64,000 nucleotides of DNA from Pelobates cultripes (lineage: Eukaryota > Chordata > Amphibia > Anura > Pelobatidae), in the NCBI GenBank assembly GCA_933207985.1, contig OW240918.1, positions 115,933,433-115,997,432 on the forward strand, read 5' to 3'. The position numbers and the translations under genes are program-made. Every line of letters begins with the position of its first letter. Position 1 is the first letter of the stretch. Of the stretch, positions 1 through 10,400 are shown piece after piece. Under the pieces are notes generated by a model that searched no databases, had not been told where the DNA came from, and saw only the letters and a program-made list of their open reading frames with translations.

Positions 1-537
1 TTCTTTGCTCCAGCAGTACAAAGAAAACACTTGATAAATAAAATATTTTTTGCATCATGTCAAACAGATGCACTGTTCCTGTTTCTATAAAATAGTACTT
101 GCGATGATAACCAATATTACGTAAATATCATAAGATTGCCAATATTATGTTTTGGACAAGCACCTAGGTATGACTTCAGTGTCAAAACGTACACTTGTTT
201 TTGCCAAGATCACCTCTAGGACACCAAGGTCCAAGTATGACTTTTGTTCATTAACAGTGCACCTTGTAACCTATTCTACACCCATAAATAAAGTATTTCA
301 ATTCAGAATTTGATCAATGTTCTCCTTGTCAATTTCTGTTTAACCCCTTTAAGGACGGAGGAAATTGTTTAAGTTTTGACCAAAACTAAACCTAGAATTT
401 AAGCAATATGTGTCCTTACACTTCTAAATCATTTTGTTCAGGAGAAATAGGGCTTTAATTTCACAAATATTTTTATACGAAACATAATTTAGTATGAGTA
501 AAATATAAAAACAAATGTGACAAATTTGCAGCCCCAT
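1..537. other. AT-rich stretch without a gene
   Basis: No open frame of note and no recognised gene. Around 342-368 there is one end of a palindromic TTAA-type MITE (TTAACCCCTTTAAGGACGG). The same terminus occurs as a complete short element at 19212-19291. The rest is unassigned AT-rich DNA. Confidence 0.5.
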
Positions 538-737
538 GTCCAATCCAGTGTTAATTTTGTCGACTTACAATTTTAGTCAGATTTTAGTCCACTAACATTT
601 TTGAGATTTAATCAACTAAAACTAGTCTACAACAATTTAGATGACTAAAATACGACTAAAACTAAAATGTCTTTTTAGTCAAAAAACACAAAGAGACACC
701 AAGGGGCTGGGGAAGGGGCAAAAGAGACAGATGGAGG
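538..737 (+). repeat. Duplicated left part of a hAT MITE
   Basis: This segment repeats the left flank and left half of the hAT MITE at 1204-1561, including the same flanking bases (GCAGCCC.ATGTCCAATC) before the CAGTGTT terminus. The match runs through the actaaaac-rich body and the 'caaggggctggggaaggggc' stretch and stops near 737. The shared flank means it arose by local duplication rather than by a second insertion. Confidence 0.65.
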
Positions 738-1064
738 CTTTCTTTCCCAAGTTCTGCATGGTGTTTTAACTGTGAATGTGATAATGCAGTTAGCTTTTAC
801 TGCATACAAATAAACATATTGTATGGGGTTTTGGAAACTTGCAGTGTCAAATATAGGGATTTCCTTTTTTCAGTTTATTACAATTGAAAATTAGATTGCT
901 TTGCTTGGCCTATCTTGCATATGTTGTCTTTTATAATAGCCACTTAGTAATCACTGGCCAAAGCTAGTGTTCATATTTCTTGTTTTTTGGGGGAATTTTC
1001 CACACACAAATTGCCCTCATATTTGATCTTTGCATTTTTCACACAAAAAAATGCCCCTTTCCTG

Positions 1065-1095
<31 letters not shown>

Positions 1096-1195
1096 TTTAA
1101 AATTTGATTGTAAGCATATATTTTGATTTTAACACACTTAGAATAACTATATATATATATATGTGATGTGACATGTGGTTGTGGTGCAGCCCTAT
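738..1195. other. AT-rich spacer with TA microsatellites
   Basis: No gene is visible. TA dinucleotide runs lie at about 1067-1091 and 1149-1162. The last ~12 bases form the flank shared with the duplicated copy upstream. Confidence 0.5.
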
Positions 1196-1203
1196 GTCCA
1201 ATC

Positions 1204-1561
1204 CAGTGTTAAATTTGTCGACTTACAATTTTAGTCAGATGTTAGTCCACTAGCATTTTTGAGATTGAATTGACTAAAACAAGACTAAAAATTTAGATGA
1301 CTAAAATACGACTAAAACTAAAATGGCTTTTTAGTCAAAAAACACAAAGAGACACCAAGGGGCTGGGGAAGGGGCAAAAGAGACAGATAGAGGCTTTAAT
1401 TAAACCCATTAGTTTTTGTTGTGTCGTATTAAACACTAAACACTACTGGAGATTTAGTAGACAAAAACTAGACTAAAACTAAACTAAAACAATTCAGATG
1501 ACTAAAACATGACTAAAACTAAAATGGCTTTTTAAGTTAAAACACTATGACTAAAACACTG
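1204..1561 (+). mobile_element. hAT-type MITE with 8-bp target duplication
   Basis: A 358-bp non-autonomous element starts CAGTGTT and ends AACACTG. It is flanked by perfect 8-bp direct repeats GTCCAATC at 1196-1203 and 1562-1569. CAGTG ends plus an 8-bp duplication are typical of hAT transposons. The body is unusually repetitive, built of variants of 'gactaaaactaaaatggctttttagtc'. A second copy of the family, broken by another MITE, lies at 50648-51566. There is no coding capacity. Confidence 0.8.
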
Positions 1562-1569
1562 GTCCAATC

Positions 1570-2210
1570 TTCTCATACAGAAAATGGCTCCTTCTACAGA
1601 GCGCAGCCTTCAATCGGCCATGCTTTATTATAGACATCCAGCATCTGCTGCAGGACACTTGGGGGCAGAGGTGTCACATAATAAAACAGTTTGACTAATT
1701 ACTGTGGAATGATGCTTGGAATATATTTGTCTCTAGTTTCCATATACTAAATATATACTAAATACACAGGAAAAGCAGGGACTACATTATCTCATGTATA
1801 GCCTTCATGTTAATAAAAACTGACAGTGGGCGGAGCTTAATGCAAGGTTCTGTTTCAGTTGACAGAAAAATGTACCCACAATCCATCAGTACAGTCAAAC
1901 CCACAGAAGGCACGCAGCAGACATCATGGCAGATGGGACAAAATGGCTGCTCACAGGTATTGATAACTGGTGGGAAAAAAAGTACCACGAATACCTGTGA
2001 GCAGCAAGATAAGTAAAATCACTAGGATACAGGGTGCATAAGCAAAGAGAAAGACACAGCTGCCTTAAATGGGTGACTACTGTAGCATTATATTCTGGTA
2101 TAATACCTAGTCTGTCCTAAATACTGCACCATAACTTTCTGCTATCTTTTAGAAACTGTGTATGGGGTGAGCTGCTGCTCTTATAACACTGCTACATGAT
2201 CTGTTTTTAA
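1570..2210. other. Non-coding stretch with a hairpin
   Basis: No recognised gene. Its one structured feature is the hairpin at 1946-2005, listed separately. Short frames on both strands here show no domain or family resemblance. Confidence 0.4.
1946..2005. repeat. Perfect 16-bp stem hairpin
   Basis: The arm GCTGCTCACAGGTATT at 1946-1961 is perfectly complementary to AATACCTGTGAGCAGC at 1990-2005. An inner GGTGG/CCAC pairing lies inside a 28-nt spacer. Size and shape resemble a precursor hairpin, but a MITE remnant is equally possible. Confidence 0.6.
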
Positions 2211-2760
2211 ATTCAGAAATTGTTCTGGAAAAATAAACTACAGTAATGGTATAGTTACAGAAACACTCTCAGCACAAACATATCTACCTCAATAAAGTTG
2301 TTTTGGTGTATAGCTAGATCATGCCCCTGCAGTCTCATGGTTCAATCTCCTGTCATTTATGAGTTAAAGCTGTACTATCATGTCAAACTTACCTTTCTCC
2401 CATTGTTTCCTCTTCTCTTCCTCTCTCAGAATTTGTACTTCTTTTCTTTAGTTCTGACCTAGTTTTCTTTAAAACATAAAACTACCTTGTCTTATATATC
2501 TTTCCTACACTTGGCTTTCTTTGACCAAAGAAGGAGCTGAAGTCACCTCCATTTCCTGTGTCAGGCAAAGCACTCACCCTTCTCCTTGACACAGGAAATG
2601 GAGCTGACTTAAACACCTCCTTTGGTCAAACAAAAGGTCAAGCATAGGAAAAATGCATGAAATAAAGTAGTCCCTACTTTGTCTTATATTTTAAAGAAAG
2701 CTAGTTTAGAAAAGAAAAAAAGAACTTGATACCCGTTTTATTAATGGCCTGTAGGAGACT
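2211..2760. repeat. Degraded Kolobok-type MITE with a long imperfect palindrome
   Basis: The text at about 2290-2370 (aataaagttgttttggtgtatag...catgcccctgcagtctca) matches the left part of the complete MITE at 12791-13347. Between about 2434 and 2730 it forms a large imperfect palindrome. Its core arms, 2519-2562 and 2587-2630 (TTTGACCAAAG...CTTTGGTCAAA), also contain CATTTCCTGTGTCA facing TGACACAGGAAATG. No protein is encoded. Confidence 0.55.
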
Positions 2761-2778
2761 CATTTGTATGACTTGAAG

Positions 2779-3202
2779 TTCAAACTATAGTGTTGTGAGT
2801 ACAAAGCTGTGTTCCTAAGATTAGTGTCCTGCAGCCCGAATGGTAAACTAAGTCTTAAAACCTTTAAACACTTACCTGAGTCCAGTGCCGAGGTCCCTCA
2901 GCGCTGGCTCTTAATCCGCCTCCTTTATCATCGCAAGGGGAAACATAATGCCATGCGCAGCAAGCACCATGTGCACATTCCTATGGGAAATCATTGTATT
3001 GGCTGAGATTATCAAGTTAGATGATTTCAGCCAATGGGGCACAGCAGGGGTGGAGCAAGCGACGAGAAAACCCACACAGCACTAGGAAAATATGCGTAAA
3101 ATCACCTTTTAACCGGGGAGTAAGGAGTAGCGGGGGCATATTATGGAAACTATAGTATCAGGAATACCCATTTGTATTCCTGACACTATAGTGTTCATTT
3201 AA
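2779..3202. mobile_element. Kolobok/T2-like MITE, left end degraded
   Basis: The right end carries the terminal hairpin 'caggaatacc...ggtattcctg', followed by ACTATAGTGTTCATTTAA. This matches the TTAAAGG-type termini seen elsewhere in the window. The left end (aactatagtgttgtgagtac) is decayed. The body contains the short inverted pair 'ggctgagattatc/gatttcagcc', also found in the copies near 31.2 and 47.4 kb. There is no coding region. Confidence 0.6.
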
Positions 3203-3614
3203 GCTAAAGTTCTAGTACTTGGTGTCCCTTAAACATGTATAAACATTAATTCAGAAATTACTTAAAAATCAATGTTCTGAGATTGCTTTACATGATACAA
3301 CATTTTTCTCTACAGACATGGCAATGTGAGCAGCCATTTAGCTCCAACATAGCCACAGAGGTACTTCACTTACACATATAAAATTTAGCACTTTTGAAAA
3401 AAACAACAGAATTATGATGTCATTTTGGCGCAGTGGCGTACATACCAGGGTCGCAGGGGTCGCGGCTGCGACCGGGCCCGGCCCACCAGGGGGCCCGGCC
3501 GCCCCTGCGACCCGGTATGTAGCCACAGGGCCAGCCTCTTCCCCTGGGGGGCCCAGGAGCCGACCACCCCAGGCCCCCCGAAGCTGGCCCTACTGACCCC
3601 GGCGGGCGGGCGGG

Positions 3615-3810
3615 CTGTCTGGGCGGCCGGCGCGCGAGGGAGCACTTTACACTCAGTGCTTCCTCTTCAGCTCCCTCGCGCACCGCACTGATGCCGGAGC
3701 CGGAAGATGACGTCATCTTCCGGCTCTGGCATCCCTACGCGGCGCGCGAGGGAGCTGAAGAGGAAGCACTGAGTGTAAAGTGCTCCCTCGCACGCCGGCC
3801 GCCCAGACAG
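3615..3810. repeat. GC-rich 196-bp palindrome centred on TGACGTCA
   Basis: The left arm (ctgtctgggcggccggcg...) is an almost perfect reverse complement of the right arm (...cgccggccgcccagacag). Within it, GAGGGAGCACTTTACACTCA faces TGAGTGTAAAGTGCTCCCTC. The centre, 3701-3720, reads cggaagaTGACGTCAtcttc, a full cAMP-response-element palindrome. The arms belong to the surrounding hAT element. Confidence 0.85.
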
Positions 3811-3964
3811 CCAGCCAGCCAGCCCAGTGACCGGCTGCCCGCCCAAACAGCCAGCCTGCCCAGTGACCTGCCGCCCAGGAGCCCAGCAGCACCACTGGAC
3901 CCCAGGGAATCCCCTCAGCACTCCAAAAGGTAAGGAGGCTGGGGGGATTAAATTTAAAAAAAAA

Positions 3965-4379
3965 AATATGTGTGTTAGTGTGTGTGTCAGTGTTTGTTTG
4001 TGTTAGTGCGTGTGTTAGTGTGTGTCAGTGAATGTGTCTGTTATTGGGTGTGTGTCTGCTAGTGTTAGTGTGTGTGTTTGTGTTAGTGTGTTTGTTTGTG
4101 TTAGTGTGTGTGTTTGTGTTAGTGTGTGTGTGTGTTTGTGTTAGTGTGTGTGTGTCTGTTATTGGGTGTGTGTCTGCTAGAGAGTGTGTTACTGTGTGTG
4201 TCTGTTACTGAGTGTGTTTGATGTCTGTTAGTGAGTGTGTGTTTGTCAGTGAAAGTGTATGTTTTGTAAGTGAGTGTGTATGTATGTCTGTCGCTGAGTG
4301 TGTCTCTGTCAGTAAATGTGTGTGTCTGCTAGCTAGTGTGTATGCGTCTGTTCGTGAGAGTGTGTGTGTGTGTGTATTC
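3965..4379. repeat. TG-rich minisatellite
   Basis: Degenerate tandem array of units such as 'tgtgtgttagtg' and 'tgtgtctgttattgggtg', lying inside the hAT element. Frames translated through it are low-complexity and not genes. Confidence 0.85.
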
Positions 4380-4383
4380 AGCA

Positions 4384-4696
4384 TTTACCTTTCTCCAGCG
4401 TCGGACTCCCCAGTTTCCGCCTCTCAGCTCCGAAAGAGGCGCGCGCGCATTTAAATCGCCCATAGGAAAGCATTACTCAATGCTTTCCTATGGACGTTCA
4501 GTGTCTTCTCGCTGTGATTTTCACAGTGAGAATCGCGGAAGCTCCTCTAGCAGCTGTCAATGAGACAGCCACCAGAGGCTGCATTAACCCTCTCTGAAAC
4601 GGCTATGTTTTCAGCTGCAGGGTTAAAACTAGAGGGACCTGGCACCCAGACCACTTCATTGAGCTGATGTGATCTGGGTGTCTGTAGTGGTCCTTT
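4384..4696. mobile_element. Partial T2-type MITE inside the hAT element
   Basis: The region shares the hairpin chain of the complete MITE at 50778-51237: 'ggaaagcatt...aatgctttcc', 'cactgtga...tcacagtg', 'cagctgtcaatgagacagcc' and the terminal stem around 'cccagaccacttc'. It ends TAGTGGTCCTTTAA. The left terminus is missing. Confidence 0.7.
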
Positions 4697-4874
4697 AAGT
4701 GTGTGTGCATACTGCGGTCGCGGGGTCGCAGCCCTGCAACCCCTGCGACCAGGTGCCCGCCACCATGTGTTGCGACCCCGACCCGCGCCGAGTAAGTGCG
4801 GGGGGGGGCGGGGGCCCACGGATCAATTTTTGCACCGGGGCCCCATGGGTCATGTGTACGCCACTGTTTTGGCG

Positions 4875-5727
4875 CTTTTTTTAAATATGTTCACTGCCTA
4901 TATATACCTGTATGTAACAGGATGTATTTTCTGATCTCCACTTGATAAAGCCTAAGGGCGAAACGCGTTGTGGTTTTTAAACTATGTTGTCTTAAATAAA
5001 GGTATTTTGGCCACTTTCTTACTGTGAGTTAGCCATCTTACTTTTTATTACTATTATCATTTTACTTTTTACTACTACCATCCTTTTATCCGGCACCAGA
5101 AGTGTTTTTACTTTCCAGTGAGGATATTATTTTTTTATTTCATATGATGTACAAAGACGTATCTACACCACTCTGAAGAATACCCCACTACTAAAGACTG
5201 TATTCACCTCTACAAAGATATACCTCATTGTTTGATTCATCTACCAGTCAGACTATTTATTCTGGACCTCTATTTGCTTATTATCTATTATATATATATT
5301 GCATGTTAGTCTGCCTATTCTGTGCTCTTAATTTATGTGGTTTGTACTGGCGCTGCCTTCCTTTCTTTTTTCTGTACCATTTCTGTTTTAAGGCCTGTGA
5401 GGGAGCCCTACTTTTTAGGTGTGCTGCCACTTTTTACTTATTTATTATTGTTTCTGTTGTATCTTGTATAGATAGAGAGCGCTGATCCCTTTCTTACGTT
5501 CTATACATGTCTGGTGGTGCCTACTCTGTATGTTAAAACATGGTAAACTGGTAACTGAGAAGTGGTAAAAGAGGTTGAAAATATGGCTAATGGAAAGGGG
5601 GTGGCTGGAAACATGGGTAATTGCTGTTCCAATAATTAAAAGAACTGGAGATTTATATCTGAGGAGGATTGGAGAAGGACCTGTGATGTGTCTGAATGGG
5701 ACAGGAAAGAAACTGCAGGCATTACTG
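4875..5727. other. Unassigned stretch with a hammerhead-like motif
   Basis: No protein-coding gene is recognisable. At 4938-4973 there is a hammerhead-ribozyme-like sequence, described separately, that suggests a Penelope-type retroelement remnant. The following 500 bp (pyrimidine-rich, with short TA runs near 5287-5300) has no recognised coding motif. Confidence 0.4.
4938..4973 (+). ncRNA. Hammerhead-ribozyme-like motif (probably decayed)
   Basis: The order is CCAC, then a conserved-box variant TTGATAAA, a 3-bp stem GCC/GGC closed by loop TAAG (4950-4959), the invariant-type box GAAAC (4960-4964), and GTGG pairing back to CCAC. A canonical hammerhead has CUGAUGA and GAAA; here the first box carries two changes. 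Hammerheads of this kind are known in Penelope-like retroelements, so this is probably a degenerate copy. Catalytic activity is unlikely as written. Confidence 0.4.
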
Positions 5728-5735
5728 GAGACAGT

Positions 5736-6119
5736 GAGGACTGGATTAACATAGGGGCTGATGGAGCTGTAGCTCCAGGTCCATTGATTTAAAAAAGATA
5801 TATATTTTTATTTATTTTTTAAAATCCAATTTTTATTTATTTATTTTAATACTTTTAACATGCTCTTGCTTAAGTGTGGAAACTTAAGTGTGATGTAGGG
5901 TAACAAAACTGGTGTGGACTTGCTGACAATTAAATTAGTTTGTATTAGTATGTGTTTTCTGATAGCTATATCCTGTGAGTTTCCCTCCAGCACCACCTCC
6001 ACCACATACATGACGCTTGGGAGTTATAACTTTTTGGGGGTTTTCTTTCGATAATATTCTGTAATTAGACCCATTATAATTGTCAGCACCAGGCCCAATT
6101 GGCTCTTAATCCGGCCCTG
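5736..6119 (+). mobile_element. hAT-type MITE with 8-bp target duplication
   Basis: A 384-bp element has the right terminus CTTAATCCGGCCCTG and a decayed matching left terminus GAGGACTGGATTAA. It is flanked by GAGACAGT at 5728-5735 and 6120-6127. The internal text 'taattagacccattataattgtcagc' recurs in reverse orientation at 19012-19211. There is no coding capacity. Confidence 0.75.
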
Positions 6120-6127
6120 GAGACAGT

Positions 6128-7286
6128 GAGTTTAAAGGACACACACTCTGCACACAAACCTAGACATGCCCGCCAACTGACTCGCTTTTGCTGGGACAGT
6201 CTTAATTTTGTGGCACCAGTGGTCACAAGGGAACTGTCCCTAGATAGCACAGTGCAAATGCATCATTAGATGGCTTGCGCTGTGCAGCAGACACAAGGAC
6301 CATGCAGGGACTGCTTCTGAAGCTCTCCCTGTGTGGTACTGTTAGGTGGCGGGGGCTGCCAGGCTCCTTTCATGGCTAGCCCACAGAATATTTGAATGGG
6401 ACTGCACTCTTGGGATCCCCGTCCATAGTGGGCATCGCTAGAGACAAGGCTTACATCACTGGCGATGCCACCTGTGGACCAGATGGAACATGTTTGGAGG
6501 TATGCATATATGCATGCACACAAAAATCTACACACACTGCTATACATGTGCGCTCGCACACTATACACACACACACACACGTACATCCATACACACACTC
6601 AGTGTGTGTGTGTGTGTACACATAATTTTTTTTTATTTTCTATTTGAATCTCAGCAATCTAGAAATAATGTTCAAAGGTCCATCGCATAGACATGGGCGC
6701 ACACACACTAACTCACACCTATCCACTCATCCATGCAGTCACAGACATACACATGTAGAGAGACACACTCAATACTTGACAGAAATGCAACACTAACACA
6801 GACACACCAAAACACACAGATGCACATTCACTCATGCACCTATAGACACACATCCACAGATACACTCATTCAGTGACACACAAACACTCACAGATACATG
6901 TATTGGAAGTAGGGAGAGGGAAATATTTCACTTTCCTGTACAGCTCAGTAGACATAGCAGATGATAAGAAGCCTGTCAGATGGGACAAGCTGAACTAAAG
7001 GGCAGGCTAGCGCAGCGCTGTATACAGAGCTAGTCTCTCTATTCAGCATTCAGAGGCTCATAGCATTGCAGCTCCCTGTGCCAAAACTTGATTTGCAGAC
7101 AAAATGAACATATTTTATTTGTAATTATGCAAATCCTGTAAACATGATTCCTGGCTATGGGTGCAGCTGCTTTTCCTTTTCACATGTGGAAGAAAATAAA
7201 GAATGGGCCTATTAAAAGGGAATAGCAATGATGACATGTGATGTGTGGCATTGATTGATTCAAAATTCAAATCCCAACAGACATCG
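6128..7286. other. Non-coding stretch with CA/TG repeats
   Basis: No gene recognised. A degenerate CA-rich array with a TG counterpart occupies about 6515-6900; 6566-6620 can fold on itself because CA and TG runs face each other. The remainder is unassigned. Confidence 0.5.
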
Positions 7287-7470
7287 AGGGATTTATTCAC
7301 TAAATACAAATTTCAGTGAATTGAAAACCAATTTGCAAAATTCAGGCGAAAATAGCATATCTGTTTGTAAAGTTGAGTTTGAGAATGTTTCCAAATCAGC
7401 CATTATTGTATGAATTCTGCAGTTCATATTTCAAATTCATTCCAGTTTATTGTTTAGTCATTAACCCCAT
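7287..7470. mobile_element. Short MITE of the 'TTCACTAAA' family
   Basis: It begins AGGGATTTATTCACTAAAT and ends TTTAGTCATTAACCCCAT, an imperfect inverted pair. Related copies of about 185 bp lie at 13611-13797 and 56435-56620. All three share 'aaggcgaaaatag'-like or 'actttgaattc'-like internal text. The Tx1-like L1 landed directly beside this copy. Superfamily not determined. Confidence 0.55.
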
Positions 7471-7485
7471 AGGTTACCCCCTCCC

Positions 7486-10400
7486 ATAACGGACGATGAC
7501 GGGAGGTATTTAATATGGATAGGATCACTCAATACTATTGAATATACTATTGTGAACATGTATTTTCCAAACACCGGTCAGTTGCAGTTTTTTAGGAAAT
7601 TGATGGACTTAGTGAATGAGAATGTGAGAGGCAACTTGGTAATGTGTGGTGACACAAATTTTGTGATGGATGGAGAGTTGGATAACGCTAGGGAAGACCG
7701 TGATCGACAGCTTAGAGGGGACAGTGACAGATTAGCGTATAAATGCTCCAGATATATGATTGAATGTGGCTTATACGATCCTTGGAGACTGTTGCATGAG
7801 AATGAAAGAGATTTTACGTATTATTCTGTCTCTAAAAATATGTATTCCAGGCTGGATCGGTTTATGGTCCAGGGTGCTTTAATTCCTCACATCTTGAAAT
7901 CTGATATCTTAAACATTAACTGGTCCGACCATGCTCCAATCATAATGCATATTGACGAAATTGTTTCATCAGCCCCTAACAGAACTTGGAAATTAGGTGA
8001 TTATTTGTTAAATGATGTTGTGAATAAGTCACTGACGGAGAAAGCTTTGTGTGATTATTTTTCGGAGAATGCCTCGCCCGAGGTTCCTGGCGAGGTGACT
8101 TGGAATGCGCATAAGGCTGTGTTAAGAGGTCATTTTATTTCTAGAGCGTCTTACTTGAAGAGAATTAATAGCAATAATTTAAGAATATTGGAAAAAGAAC
8201 TGTATAATTTGAACCAAGCTAATAAATTTGGTCCATCGTCCTCCCTATCAGCAATGATAGGAGAAATTAAGGCTAAAATCAACAAAATTAATTTAGATCG
8301 TACATCTCTTATGGTGAGACGTCTCAGGAAAACATTTTACTTAAAAGGTAACAGGGCCTCAACTCTTTTGGCATCCAAACTCCGGCATGTGAATGCCCAA
8401 TCAAAAATAGCATATTTAATTGATGATCAGGGGCAAAAAGTGTTTCATCCAACTAAAATTAGTGATATGTTCGCAGAGTATTATAGTAAACTTTATAATT
8501 TAGAATGTAATTTGGACCTCCCCCAGCCTTCTACAACAATAATTGATAAATTCTTAGACAGAGTGTCATTGCCTCGGTTGTCTCCAGTACATTTAGAAAG
8601 CTTAGAATGTGAAATATCAGCAGCAGAGATAGCTGAGGCAATTAAACTTATGCCATCTGGAAAAGCCCCTGGTCCCGACGGATTAACTATTTTATATTAT
8701 AAAACTTTTCCAGAAATTTTAATTCCCCATATGACTAAATTGTTCAATTCCTATAAGTCAGAGGGAAAGATGCCAGAGGAGTCCTTGTGCGCACGAATAG
8801 TCACTTTGCCAAAGCCGGGAAAAACTCCCGATGGATATCCTAACTTCAGGCCCATTTCTCTGATTAATAATGATTCAAAGATTTATTCTAAGGTTCTCGC
8901 TAATAGATTAACCAAACTAATCCCATTGTTAATTAATAAAGATCAAGTAGGTTTTGTGCAGAATAGACAGGCGCCAGACGGAACTAGAAGATTTATAAAC
9001 TTGATTCAGCACATCAATATGACCAAAACGCCTTCTTTGCTTCTATCTCTAGACGCAGAAAAAGCGTTTGACAGGATACATTGGGGATATTTATGGAGAA
9101 CATTAGATAGGTTCAACATACCATCATCATTTATCACAGCAATTAAGGCGTTATATTGCGCACCCTCCGCCCATGTCTCAGCTTCTGGCTTCACATCCAA
9201 AACTTTTTCTCTAACCAACGGGACGAGACAGGGGTGCCCTTTATCTCCAATTTTGTTTGTTTTAGCGATAGAACCCCTGGCAGAACTGATTAGGACAACC
9301 CCACAAATTGTAGGAATTGCGGTTAAAGAATCCGTTCACAAAATTGGTTTGTTTGCAGATGATATAATCCTAGCTATTAAAAACCCAAAAGAATCTTTGA
9401 GACACCTCAAGGATATTTTAACTCAATTCGGTGAGATATCGTATTACAAATTAAATGAGTCCAAAACTCAAGCCCTTCCGTTTCATTTAAACAATTTGGA
9501 AACCATTGCCCTTAAGAAATCATATTTATTTGATTGGAGAACTGATTATATGGAATATCTTGGCATTAATTTATGCAAAAATTTGGTTAATATGCACAAT
9601 CACAACCTGAGGAAAGCATGGTCAGACCTACAAAAAGAGATGGAGAGATGGGGTGGGATGGAGCTTTCATGGCTGGGGAGGGTCGCATCTATTAAAATGA
9701 CGATACTCCCAAAAATTTTATATTTTTTTAGGACCATTCCTCTGTCCATTCCATTATCATTTTTTAATAAAGTTCATTCGACAATGTTGAAATTTATATG
9801 GGGGAACAAGCCTGCCCGAGTGAGGCTCACTTCCCTGCAGCACCATAAATCGAACGGCGGTATCGGTGTCCCCGATATCCGCAAATATTATTTCGCCACT
9901 AACGCTGCAGTGGTTGTGAGCTTTAACAACCAGGATGATAAACCCAGATGGATGGAGATAGAGGAATCAAAAATTTCACCGGTTAGGCTATTAGAATTAC
10001 CTTGGTTAAATCCCAAGAAAAGACCTGGAATTACAAAATTATTTTTATCCACCAGGACTACGCTTAAGGCCTGGGACATTGTTTTTAAAAATGACCAGTC
10101 TCCCAGATTATATAGAGCAATGCCTATTGAATTATTGAAAGATCATATACCATCCTTAAAAATAGAATTATTAAAGGATTGCTCTATAACTAATCTGGAC
10201 AATTTTTTCTATGGCAATGCTATTCTTTCTTTGGAAAAATTGAAGCTTAAGTATGGATTGTCGAATGCATGTGAACTGGAATGTATGATAATCATTGATA
10301 AATTGAAAGAACTATACCAGGTACCTGAAACAGATAAAAACTATAAATCACTTGAGATATCTCCTTTAGAGAAAGTTATTTTATACAGCCCCGCTAGTAA

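Larger units (their letters stand above)
3431..4866 (+). mobile_element. 1.4-kb non-autonomous hAT element
   Basis: The termini are CAGTGGCGTACATA at 3431 and TGTGTACGCCACTG ending at 4866. Perfect 8-bp direct repeats TTTTGGCG flank the element at 3423-3430 and 4867-4874, diagnostic of a hAT insertion. It holds no transposase. Inside are a GC-rich 196-bp palindrome (3615-3810), a long TG-rich repeat (about 3965-4379) and the right part of a T2-type MITE (4384-4696). The GC-rich subterminal parts (ggtcgcaggggtcgcggc; gcggtcgcggggtcgcag) are related to each other. A decayed reverse copy of the central part lies at about 32430-32800. Confidence 0.85.
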
